64,000 bases of DNA, taken from the NCBI GenBank assembly GCA_037179385.1, contig CM074187.1, forward strand, positions 44,612,879 through 44,676,878, read 5' to 3'. Shown piece after piece: positions 1-9,719 of the stretch (positions within the stretch are counted from its first letter, which is position 1; the number at the start of each line of letters is the position of its first letter). A program made the translations under genes and the position numbers. The notes beneath the pieces were generated by a model, which was not told where the DNA came from, did no database searches, and worked only from the letters and a program-made list of their open reading frames with translations. Source of the stretch: Holothuria scabra. Lineage: Eukaryota > Echinodermata > Holothuroidea > Aspidochirotida > Holothuriidae.

Positions 1-1080
1 AGGCCTAGATACGATTTTAATAATCGTTATCCACAAACATATCAAAGCGTAATTTATCCATTTTATTGACGTTGTGTTTGCCATTATAGACTTTGCACTT
101 CAAACTGTATGCAATCGATATTCTCGACTACGCACTACGTATCTTCTATTAAAGCAAAATGAGAAACACAATATAACCCTTTCACGTCACGATTTTCAAA
201 TGAGTCTGCAAGATTTTATTATTCAGGTACTAATCGTTAAAGTTGAAGTGTAGTGCGATGAGAGTATCTTATTTCTAGGAAAGAATTATGAAGAGTTAAG
301 ACTATTAAAAGCTACATGTAATGTACTAGTGGGATATCTTATTACATGGAAAGGCACTATAATTTTTATAATTTAGAGGTAGCTCCTAAGACGAATAACG
401 AGAAAATCTCAATCTATATTTTTAACTCTCGGGTTTTACCATACTTATCAGCCTCGACAAAATCGCTCGCTAACATTAGCGCGTAACATTTTTAACATGG
501 CGAGGGCCTTTTACAGTAGGTACAGGTTCATGAGACCTCCTTGTGTAGGTAAATATATACATAACTGTTGCCTACAACAGTTTTTTGCTACTTAATGTTG
601 CAACTATACCTGTGGATCATATGCTTAAGGGAAACTCGGAAGACAACAACTCAAAACAAATGCGATAGTTACTACAAAGTATTTCGGCAGTTATGTAACA
701 GTAACACTGTATTAGGTGGCGAGTTGATGTTTTATTATGGAGAGTACATTTTTTGACCCCTCTAACAGACTGACGAGGTTTTTTTTCTTGAACTGGTTCT
801 GGTACCAAGCCGGTACGACTCTGACGGAAGAGGGGGATGAAGGGGCTTTTATCCCCTCAGGGGTGGCGGTGCTACTCCTGTTGCCTCCACCCGAGCTCAG
901 ACAATTAGGTGTTGGGGAGTTGGGTCATAAAAATACATAATATACCTCTCCAGTGAAACCCCAACGGGCTTTGTCCTTGGGCCCCACCAGCACGAGCCTA
1001 CACTTTGAGTTCGGTATCGCTCTGCCTGACAAATTTTCTGCCCCAATATTTTCTTTTGCCCCCTTGTCCCCCTCAATTTT
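1..1080. other. No gene recognised
   Basis: AT-rich sequence with only short chance open frames. The terminal exon of the GPCR (TM6-7) that should lie in this direction on the minus strand was looked for through CWxP and NPxxY-type codon patterns and not found. The portion from about 830 to 1080 is more G/C-rich, with runs such as GGGGG, and may belong to a repeat. Confidence 0.5.
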
Positions 1081-1081
1081 G

Positions 1082-1306
1082 ACATTCTGTCCTCGCCAGA
1101 GTGACAATTTACTCTTCCACGAGTGACTGCAATGATCACTCTTTTCTACTGTTCTAAGAGTGATCAGTTACTCCATCTAGAGTGAAACTTTGCTCTTTTG
1201 GAGTGAATTTCACTATACTTCGAGAGAATTAACACCACAGAGGAGTGAATTCAAACTTTTAACTCTCTAAGAGAGTGACCCAGTTCACTCTTCTGATTTA
1301 AAGAGT
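1082..1306. repeat. Palindromic 'AGAGTG' repeat, copy 1
   Basis: Dense alternation of AGAGTGA and TCACTCT-type words, for example GAGTGAATTTCACT. The same style recurs at about 6888-7400, 23141-23440 and 36320-36661. The copies look like a short non-autonomous fold-back or MITE-like family. The right edge abuts the target-site duplication of the hAT-like element at 1315. Confidence 0.6.
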
Positions 1307-1314
1307 GTAGGGAC

Positions 1315-3108
1315 CAGCGGCGTAACCAGACCTGACAGTCCGGGGGGAAGGGGTCAATAACATGGAGGTTTCCCGATTTTGTACTAGTTGACCTGTGTTA
1401 GTTTGTGGGTGTCTTTAGGCCTTAAGGGAAGGGAGCAACAGTTTTGGACCATGCAACTCATCCTACCCCATTGACCAAAAGGTAAATTTTTATGCTGAAT
1501 TGCTTTGCTTTTTCTAAGGGCAAGAACATTTTTTTTTTTCAAATAAATCTGGGTTTTTTTTTTTCTGAAGTGTGAACACTGGGCCTACTGTAAACGGTAC
1601 GTACCGAAAATTTGGGTCCTTTTACACATTTGTAAATATGGAGCTTATATTCCATAAAATAGATTAGATTCAGGGTCTCCTGTAGGGAAATTTGCATTTT
1701 GGGCGACTTTCGAAAAATCTGCGTTTCCCATTAGCATGAATCTGAGATAGCAAGTGGCCTGAAGATCGTGTTATCTCAGGAGAGCAGATTAAGACTTCTC
1801 GACGACATTAAGAAAACTCTAGAAACTTTGTTGCCTTTTTTGGAAAAAAATGAAAGCCTATATTGTAGAAAATTTTAGGGAAACGGCACTGTAGCGGCTA
1901 GGACAAATTATCCACTGACTGCTCTATGAGCGATCACTTACAGCTTTAAGGGTCGCGATTTAAGACGCGCGAAGCGCGCAGAAAATATTGCCTTTGTTAA
2001 AAATAATTTTTTTGAAAATGGAACTTTTATTAGAGAGAATTCGGAATTGTATGAAGGAAAACTTGGGAAAACCACTCTGTATTTGACGGGTGTTTAAAAT
2101 GGTAAATTTTCGAATTTTTCACTTTTTCAGCAAGGGCACAATCTCCCTGCCTCCTGTAGCATTGCAACATTGAACATGGATAAAATTTTGACACTTCAAT
2201 AACTAAAGAATCCATCTACAAAGACTATACAACTAAAAGGGTTGAAAGGTATCCGATGACAGGTGTGTAACTGTGTATGAGAGCATTTGAGTACGGTAGG
2301 CTTATGGTTCCCCTGCCTAGAATATGAAGTCTAGACTAAAAGGCTATCTTTAGTTGGCGCGGAGCGAACAGAAAATTTTGAAAAATCGCGACCTCTCAGA
2401 CAGCGGGAAATGGCATGTCTCGGGTTTGTAAGTAGTAGCTAAGTTTTTTCGATTTTTATTGCAAAGTAAACACCACTCTATAAGTGATGTATTTCTGCCC
2501 TTTTGAAACAAAAATTTCTTGATATGTAGCTTATATTGCCGAAAGCTTTGGATTTTGGGTTTCCTTTGAGGAAGTTTAAATAGTTGGGGGGATTACTGAA
2601 GAATCTGCACTCCCTTCAAATATTGGTGATAAATCTGAGAATGATTGCTCTTTTAAAGTCCTCCCGACTATCTGACAAAGAGCAAGAGAGGAAAGTCTTT
2701 CCTCCTATAAAGTGGACCTCAGATATTATTTTGTTAACTTAAGGCGACTAAATGAATGTTCAAATATTTTCTAGATGAATGTTCACATATTGACCAAAAC
2801 AATGGTGGTTCCATGAATGCTGATCAATCTTGCTTTTGATGTTATAGTTGGCCCACTTCCTTTCTGCTCCCATTGTTCTCTTTTTTCCTTTCCCCTTCTT
2901 TTCCTTTTTCCTTTTTTCTTCTACCTTTCTTTCCTTTCCTTCCCCTCCTTTTTCTCTTTTTTTCCTTTTCTCTTCTTCTCTGACTCTCTTTTCCCCTTTT
3001 GCCTTTCTTTCCTTCTTTTCCTTTCCTTCCCGTTTTTTCTTCTCTTCCCATTTTTTTTTCGTTCGGGGGGCAAACTGCCCCCCGCCCCCTCCGCTAGTTA
3101 CGCCACTG
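1315..3108. mobile_element. hAT-like non-autonomous DNA transposon (1.8 kb)
   Basis: The ends are inverted copies: CAGCGGCGTAACCAG on the left and, read from the right end inward, CAGTGGCGTAACTAG. The element is flanked by perfect 8-bp direct repeats GTAGGGAC at 1307-1314 and 3109-3116. An 8-bp duplication with CAG-type terminal inverted repeats is the hallmark of the hAT superfamily. No transposase frame is visible. The interior holds a roughly 190-bp C/T-only tract at about 2866-3060, which creates spurious open frames, and a G/C-rich right end. It inserted at the edge of an AGAGTG repeat. Confidence 0.85.
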
Positions 3109-3116
3109 GTAGGGAC

Positions 3117-4006
3117 GGATGTAACATTAAATATTCACTTTAAAAGGAGTGAAAAAGACCACTTTTTATAAAATGTACCCTCCTAATTTAGATTGGTTCC
3201 CAGTCAAGTCTCCCTAAAAGATATATTTTTCATTTCTCTCTGAAACCTTCAATATGGTTATAGAGAGTGAGTAAAATGTTTGTGTTCGAAAAGAAAAAGT
3301 TTGGTACCATTAAGTTACTTAATGCCTCGTCTTATCAGTTGATGTAATTTTACAAAGCACCAACTATGCAAACAGTAAAAAGCGTTTTGATATTTCGGTC
3401 CAAGTTGAATACAAAAAGAAAAAAAAACTGATGTCCGTCGCTCTCCAAGTTTGCTTCTTTCTGCCATGTTCATCGACAGTATTACTTATTTAAAGCTGAC
3501 AAAGCAAAAGTTTAATTTGAAACGTATACAAAGTTTACTTTTATACACCAAAACGGCTTGTCACCAGGTAGTAGAAATAGGAAGATTTAGTAGTAATGTG
3601 CATAATAACGTCTCAAAAGGTAACTGTAACCATTACTTTGGCTGCATGGCGATGAAAAGCTTGCGAAAATGATGTTTGTGTGTATACATTTTTGTAATCA
3701 ATACAATCGTCATTGTACGGCTGAACTATTTGTAAAGAGATAACGCAACCTTAGCAATGGCATTGGGTGTTATCGATTTTGGAGAAATTGTTCTAGGACG
3801 AGAGACTTGGCAGTTCAGTGTTGTTAAAGGTTGGACTAACGATTCACATGAGCCTAGCCAAACGACACTAAAAAGTGAGGAAAGCGTGTTTGTAGAAGCG
3901 AGATGTTTAATTATCTTTCATGGTGTCTGAGGCTTTCCATAATTTTACTTTCTGACCAATTCAACTCTGCAGTGCTTTTACTGCTATAGGAGGAAGGTGC
4001 TTGTTT
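3117..4006. other. No gene recognised
   Basis: AT-rich. A 73-codon plus-strand frame at 3451-3672 has no recognisable domain. It lies between the hAT-like element and GPCR exon 2, where a TM6-7 exon might have been expected, but no membrane-helix coding stretch was seen on the minus strand. Confidence 0.45.
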
Positions 4007-4120
4007 AAAAAACAATAATTTTGTCCATTTATTCCTAAATGTATTATCAGTAGCAATCTACTGTTACACTCGCAAAAAACAATAATTTTGTCCATTTATT
4101 CCTAAATGTATTATCAGTAG
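4007..4120. repeat. Short direct duplication (47 bp x 2)
   Basis: Positions 4007-4053 are repeated exactly, as far as I can read, at 4074-4120, with about 20 bp between. The unit begins AAAAAACAATAATTTTG and ends TATCAGTAG. Local duplication; no gene. Confidence 0.85.
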
Positions 4121-4325
4121 ACTCGCTTTTACTACTTACTAAAGGAAAACTGGAAAAGTAAAGGTATAACACATAAATGGGTCCAGGATTTGTGCGATAG
4201 GCCTATAGCTCCCCAACGAAATCGGATAACGGGGACATAACCCCGATTGGGGTGTGTGCGCCAATACTCTGTTGGTTCCACACCTAGTATTGAAGAACAA
4301 CACAATAAAAAACAATGCATCTTAC

Positions 4326-4590
4326 GTGTTTTGTTGTCTGATACTATCTCTCCTTTGCCTTCGATGGGAATTGAGATTTCGGAAGCTGTTGCGAACCGTT
4401 AGGAAGATCTTGAAATATGAAACCAAAATAACAGCAAAAGGCAGGGCAGCTCCAAGGATGAATATGAAGGCAGTGTAGTAACGGTTGGTGGACCATTTGA
4501 GAGTACAGATGGCTCTTGCAGGAACATAATCGTAGTTGGACCAACCAAGTAGGGGAGGAAGAGCTAACAGACAAGAAAATAGCCAGACAC
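4326..4590 (-). CDS. Class A GPCR, exon 2 (TM4-ECL2-TM5)
   Basis: Internal coding exon of the receptor begun at 9681. It is entered through a TTTTCCACAG acceptor and left through a GTAAG donor. The 265 nt begin in the phase that completes the codon split at the end of exon 1 (1+2 nt, giving Ser). It encodes a TM4-like VWLFSCLLALPPLLGW, a second extracellular loop with the expected Cys (RAICTLKW) and a TM5 with the conserved Pro (YYTAFIFILGAALPFAVI), followed by a basic third-loop segment. The PPLLGW...C..W pattern is seen in opsins and several orphan amine- or GPR161-like receptors. The exon ends with two bases of a codon (phase 2), so another exon is required. Without TM6-7 the subfamily cannot be fixed. 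Confidence 0.8.
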
Positions 4591-4599
4591 CTGTGGAAA

Positions 4600-4922
4600 A
4601 AGTGAAAATAATAATTACCTTTTTACATAGGGCAATGTTAGAAACATCTCAATGCGCTTTACAAATAAACCATCACAGTTTTGTCATTCCTAAAACGTTC
4701 TCAAGCAAACAGGGGCTACCGCTAAACCAGTGCAGCCATCCGGCCGCGCTACCGGTTAAAAACCCACTTTCGTTATTATTATTCCTGTCCCAATCTCTTA
4801 TGCTGAGCACCAAGCGAGAAGGCTATAGGTCCCATTTTTGTCTTTGGTGTGACTCGACCGGGATTTGAACCCTGGACTCCTGGCTGAAAGGCGGAAGCTC
4901 TAACCACTAGGCCAACTAGTCG
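4600..4922 (-). mobile_element. tRNA-derived SINE (Glu-like head)
   Basis: On the minus strand a tRNA-like head is read: A-box TGGCCTAGTGGTTAGAGC, anticodon loop CTTTCAG (TTC, Glu-like) and B-box GGTTCAAATCC. It is followed by the body motif CTTGGTGCTCAGCATAAG, shared with the SINE at 7053-7291, then a segment with AAAGCGCATTGAGAT and an (ATT)-type end. The head pairs only approximately as a tRNA, so this is a retroposon, not a tRNA gene. The 3' end lies only about 10-20 nt upstream of the GPCR exon 2 splice acceptor; its exact lower border is uncertain. Confidence 0.75.
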
Positions 4923-5388
4923 GTTTTTTATGAAAAATTACTAGCAATTTCATGTTTTTTGCTTTCAACTTCTTGACACAGTCTCTACTTCTCGTTTAAT
5001 TTTGACTTCTGAATGCTGGAGTGAAGAGGCAGCCAATCAGCATTGTAACCGTGCAATCTTTGTTTATAAGCTAGGTCGATCATTCTTTGGCGCATCATTG
5101 TGGGGCACAGCGTTTGATATACAAGCCCTGCCCAGCACTTAGTGTACGGCGTTCCCTTGTTTTGCACACAACACTAAGAATCAATCTGAATAGTCAACTC
5201 CAATGAAAATAGGGACTCGGTCTTTCTTTACAGTAAATTAAAATGCATATTAGTGCACCAAAAAGGCAATTTAGACAAAGTCCACCGCACATAACCCCAC
5301 TCGTGTTTTCTTTTTATGTTAATTGTTATTGCTGAACAAGGAGAGAATGATGTCACCAAATTTGCATGTTAACTCAGGTGTTATATTA

Positions 5389-5617
5389 GGTGAGTTCGAT
5401 TTAGCGGCTCGAGCCGGCTCAACTGGCTCAACCAGTTTCTTGTCAGGTCGAAATGTGACGTAAAATACGTCACCGGCTCAACTAGACCACCTCGGAGAGC
5501 TGGTCGTTTTGGCCGGCTCAAGTTGTGACGTTTTGATGACGTTAAGATCATTTTTCCGAAAGATCGATCGCTGGCTGAACCAGTTGAGCCGGCTCGAGCA
5601 GGTAAATCGAACGCACC
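5389..5617. mobile_element. MITE with long terminal inverted repeats
   Basis: The left end GGTGAGTTCGATTTAGCGGC and the inverted right end GGTGCGTTCGATTTACCTGC continue as matching sequence for about 45 bp (CTCGAGCCGGCTCAACTGG and on). Total length is 229 bp. Flanks are TATATTA on the left and TATATGC on the right, so the duplication is short or unclear and the superfamily is not assigned. It lies inside the GPCR intron. Confidence 0.8.
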
Positions 5618-6887
5618 TATATGCGCGATTGGCTTGTTTATCACGACGATTAGGAGGATGTGCGCATGTGCATAGTCACCAAATTGTTTTACCGAACTTG
5701 GTCTTTGGGTAGAATGAAACATTTTGTACTCGATGTAGTTTAAAAAAAAAGCATTCCCGAACTCATCTTGTACTAGAAATGAAAAAGATTCATATTCACC
5801 AGTGCTCTTGGCATCAATGATTATGACACTCAAGTTTGTTGTAAACATTGCCGAGTACTATCCTTTAAAGACATTTGTCATGACTACCGCGGTCTTATGG
5901 GGGGGGGGGGGCTGCGATCCCCAATTATAGTACCGACCACCGGCTTCAATGAACAACAGCTTTGATTAATGGGATTATATCACTCATGGTGCATCGAAGG
6001 TTACATCCCCTTTGAGCTTCAAGTGTAAAAGTTCAGGACTTTTGTCCAATGCGTGAATAGGCATCTAACTGGTATTGATAACAGTCCTTGACAAAATTAA
6101 TTAAAGGATAAACTTTCCGAAGATGACGAATTTGTCAGGGTTTAATCTGAGTGAGGAGTTTCTGTACAATGCAAATATGCACGGCATAGTTACATCCACA
6201 GGAGAAATGTTACGACAGAGAAAAAAGAGTGGTTCCCTTAATTTTTATCCCTGCGAAAGTTATGCACTTACCTTTACTAAGGAAATTGCTACACGTGTTT
6301 GGTAAATTTAAGAAAATAATAATTATGAAGGGGTAAATTTGTTTAGGTCTCAAAAAAGCCATTTGTATCTAATGAACGGTGATTAACCGTAATTATCGAA
6401 AGTTAGCTTGGCACAAAAATGGTTATATGAATAAATCAATAGGAAGATAGAAATAAGGTCTTACAATATGTCAGCTTATAAGTAAAATTTGGTTGAGTTT
6501 ATTACCAGAATTTAAGCACTTTTCATAAGACAAAGACGGAGGGATTAAATCTACACAATGTGGTATTTTTTTTTTATCAAAAAGGACAAGTTTTTGATAC
6601 CACAAGATGAAATTGCCACTTTTGTTACCAAAAGTGAGCTTCTAACAAGCAGGGGTTAGGCTATATAACTTCCTTACATTGATAAGAAATGATTTGCTTT
6701 CTTTAGTATTTTCTTTTGACGTGCTAGCCTCAAATTTACTGGGTGTTGAATATGTTATATAAACCAATTGAAACTGCTGATATCTTAATAACAAGAAAAC
6801 ATTAAACTTGAATTGAAAGTTGTGCAGGCTGCTTAGCACAAGCATCTGTCTGTAAAATCAAAACCTGATTTGAGCTGAGACTATACA

Positions 6888-7400
6888 CTCTAAACATAAG
6901 AAGAGTGAAATTTCACTCGTTAAAAAAGTGAAACTTATCAAATGTACCCCACAAGAGCAGAGGCTCATTCCAAAAAGGCGAAGCTACACTCTCGATAGAG
7001 TGCACACCGGTATCAACCTCGAAAAGAGAATGATCCCTGCCGGCACTCACCGACCGACTGCATGGTCAAGTGGTTAGAGCATCCGACTTGAAGTCGGGAG
7101 GTTGGGAGTTCGAGTCCAGGCTGGATCATACCCAAGACTTTCAAAACGGAACCTACTGCCATTGTGCTTGGTGCTCAGCATAAGCAATGGAGGAGGAAAA
7201 ACAAGCCATTGGGCCACAACTAGCGAAAAGGCGGCGGTGGCTGGCTCGAATTGAACCAATAGGTTGGAAACTGGGCGGTTAAACTCTAACCAAATAAGTA
7301 ACCATATTAACTAACTGCAGGCACTCGTTAAAGAGTAAGTTTTCATATTCTCAGAGCGCTCTCCTGGAGTGAATTTACACTTTTTACTTTTTAAGGGACT
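6888..7400. repeat. 'AGAGTG' repeat, copy 2, split by a SINE
   Basis: AGAGTGAAATTTCACTC-type palindromic words occur on both sides of the SINE at 7053-7291. The same repeat resumes after the LINE tail (GAGTGATAATTT at 7713). The copy therefore hosts at least two later retroposon insertions. Confidence 0.6.
7053..7291 (+). mobile_element. tRNA-derived SINE (Ser-like head)
   Basis: tRNA-like head: A-box TGGTCAAGTGGTTAGAGCA, anticodon loop CTTGAAG (TGA, Ser-like) on a five-pair stem with one wobble, and B-box GAGTTCGAGTCC. There is no long variable arm as a true tRNA-Ser would need, and the T stem has a mismatch. The body carries CTTGGTGCTCAGCATAAG, shared with the SINE at 4600-4922. The tail GGTTGGAAACTGGGCGG recurs at 30431-30470. 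Confidence 0.75.
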
Positions 7401-7416
7401 AAGGACGCTCTGTTTA
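7401..7416. repeat. Target-site duplication, left copy
   Basis: AAGGACGCTCTGTTTA, identical to 7697-7712 on the far side of the poly(A) tail of the inserted LINE end. Confidence 0.9.
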
Positions 7417-7696
7417 ATCTTTAGTCTGTAATGTAATCTTATTCTGTATTTTTGACCTAATTATTATGGTTTTGTTTTGAGTTTTGTTCCGTCCCATGTC
7501 TGTTTCACAAAAAAGAAAGGTTTCCTTTGCCATGATAAAATGATCATTACTTGTTAGTGCCGTGGTGTTTATGCAAATTACTTGTAAATACTTGTAAATA
7601 TTATATTTATTTCTTAAAATTCTGTACATACTTGTTTGCTTATATGTATTTGAAGGTTGAAATAAAGCGTTCCTTCAAAAAAAAAAAAAAAAAAAA
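7417..7696 (+). mobile_element. 5'-truncated polyadenylated retroposon (LINE 3' end)
   Basis: About 280 bp of AT-rich sequence ends with AATAAA at 7661-7666 and a run of about 20 A from 7677. It is bracketed by a perfect 16-bp direct repeat. This is the textbook structure of target-primed reverse transcription with 5' truncation. No coding part remains, so the source (a LINE 3' UTR or a processed transcript) cannot be named. It landed inside an AGAGTG repeat within the GPCR intron. Confidence 0.85.
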
Positions 7697-8619
7697 AAGG
7701 ACGCTCTGTTTAGAGTGATAATTTAAATACGTGTAACCAAATGATTCTCAAATCGCACTTGATTTATATATTTCAGGCTCGTGCACAGTGATAATGTGGA
7801 AAATATATACAAAAACGTGAGTTGTCTGCATTTTGTGCCTCTAAGTAGATGTGTAGATAAATTTATTCCATGGAGAAGTTTACACAACAAAAATGTTTAC
7901 TCAACGTTCATTGTAATTATGACATTTTGGACTCGTAATTTTATGGATTGGCTAAGAGATGACAGCGTTTCAATGGTAACATTTTACCTTCGTTTAATGG
8001 GGATATGCGGCCGCTAAATTTGATTTAGCGTACTCCATTACAATAAATCTGCAATATATCCCTCCAATCAAGTGACAATATAATCCTTTACTTTTTGCTA
8101 AATTTAGGGAGATAAATTACTTGTTTTGCCCTTTTTTCCAAAAGTTGTCTTGAAAATCAATCGGAGATATAAAGAAAACAATGCATGAATGAACTTTTTT
8201 GTGAGAATAATCTATAAAGAGGGAATAGCTCAAAAGGAATAAAGAGCACAAAGTTCTGAAATATCATGGACAGAAACATTGACAAAGAGGAGAGGGAAAC
8301 AGACTGTCCAATAATTGTTCGCAACATTTGTATCTAGGTGAGTGTTCGTCCGTCCGTCCGTTCGTCCATCCGTCATCCAGTTTTATTTACTTTTCACACA
8401 TGTAATATTCATTAATGAAATTTTGCAATTACTATGGCAAGTCCTCTCAGCCCACGCTACAACCTGTTGAAGAAGTGCACAATAATTCCCAATTGGCTCA
8501 GTCCTTTGATTGACAGCTCGTTCAAATTATGTAGTGTATGGTAACAAAAATCTTGTTACGCAGCATCTGCTGTAGACTTACATTGTTTTGATTATGCACA
8601 TGGGCTCTTGTTTACACAC

Positions 8620-8755
8620 CCTGAAGCAATAAACTGAGATTGTGTCTTGATGACGATGAACTTTAGACAATTTCGGGAGGAGCTTATTAAGTAAGAAGGT
8701 TGGGAGAATTGGAGCTGTTTGGGGAAAGGGAATTAGTTCTTTAAGGTACATTTTT
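8620..8755 (-). repeat. Dispersed repeat 'GCAATAAACTGAGATTGT', copy 1
   Basis: The core GCAATAAACTGAGATTGT and neighbouring sequence recur near 33300-33365 and, inverted with one mismatch, near 40260-40325. The family is unassigned. It lies in the GPCR intron. Confidence 0.6.
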
Positions 8756-9236
8756 CTTAGGTTCACTTTTGATATAAGGTTTTACGGTAACTTACACCAT
8801 GATGGAAGTTCTTCCATGCTCACACTCATGTTTTAAAATGACGCAAAGCAAAAGTATGCAAATGGGCCTTACACTCTTGAACCATGAAAGTATTACCCCT
8901 AGGTAGTACTACCATGCTTAATCCATCCTGGTCAAATTTATCTAGAATTGCGGACACTTGTTATCCATATATCTAAAAGAAATGACAAGAAAATTGTAGT
9001 CATTTTAACCTGGAAATGTGTGATGACCGGCTACCCTACACATTCTATGGTCAAAATCAACAGAACATCCTAGTCATTTTAACCAGGAAATGTATAGTTA
9101 ACCAAGGACCGCACTCTTGTTTAACAAATTTTGAATCAAATTTTGTTTATTTGATCATGTGTTGTTCAATTTGACTAGGATGTTGGTACAGAGGTTAAAA
9201 AACGCCACAAACTTGCAATCATATTTTTACCCTTAC

Positions 9237-9681
9237 TTGATATGACGTAAGGAAGTCTTTTCGGGGTGATCCAAACTTTTTGTCTCTCACTTGGTATCTT
9301 GACCAGTTGATACCTATTAACTGAGATGATCGCTAACGTTGTTATCGCCGAAAACCCGTACACCGTCGTAGTGAAACCATTTAAGTCACACATTAAACAG
9401 CTGAAAATCCATGTCCCGTTAAGTAAAGTTATCACAACAAACGGACCATTAAGGACAGCTGTGAACAAGCCACATAACGAAAGATTAAATACAAGTTTGT
9501 TAGGAACTGTTCGTAGTTTTGGGTTCCTCAGCATGACACACATTAAAAGAAGATTACTAGAAAAGGCAACCAGAAACATACAGGACATTACTACTGCTAA
9601 AGGGAGATTGCCTTCCTCCTCCCAATTCAAGAGTGTGTCATTACGCCTAACAAAGCTTTCATTCGTCGTCGTGACACACAT
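9237..9681 (-). CDS. Class A (rhodopsin-like) GPCR, exon 1 (TM1-3)
   Basis: First coding exon of a seven-helix receptor at the plasma membrane; it likely couples an unknown ligand to G proteins. The start is the first ATG of the frame, giving a short N-terminus with two N-glycosylation sequons (NES, NDT) and no signal peptide. TM1 is about residues 28-50, TM2 60-83, and TM3 about 93-118 with the conserved Cys just before it (CDLNGFTTTVYG). The family D/ERY motif appears as NRY (SVNRYQ), and the usual TM2 LAxxD aspartate is absent (NLSLCGLF). Exon 1 ends after 148 codons plus one base at TCA-A|GTAAGG, matching the phase of exon 2. The intron is 4.6 kb. Opsin, melatonin-type or orphan assignments are all open because the TM7 exon is missing. 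Confidence 0.8.
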
Positions 9682-9719
9682 TGTAAATGTAGCCTACTTC
9701 TCATGCCATAAGGATTAAA

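Noticed and set aside
2817..3171. Overlapping 107-108-codon plus frames rich in Phe/Ser/Leu
   Set aside because: Produced by the C/T-only tract inside the hAT-like element; no domain, low complexity.
1..4325. TM6-7 exon of the GPCR
   Set aside because: Searched for CWxP and NPxxY-like codon patterns on the minus strand and found none; probably outside the window.
4850..4922. Possible tRNA-Glu gene on the minus strand
   Set aside because: Same reason: tRNA-like head of a SINE, stems degenerate.
7061..7131. Possible tRNA-Ser gene
   Set aside because: Pairing is imperfect, no long variable arm, and it continues into a SINE body shared with another locus.
9237..9681. Calling the receptor an opsin
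   Set aside because: TM4-5 look opsin-like, but the retinal-binding lysine is in the unseen TM7; not supportable.
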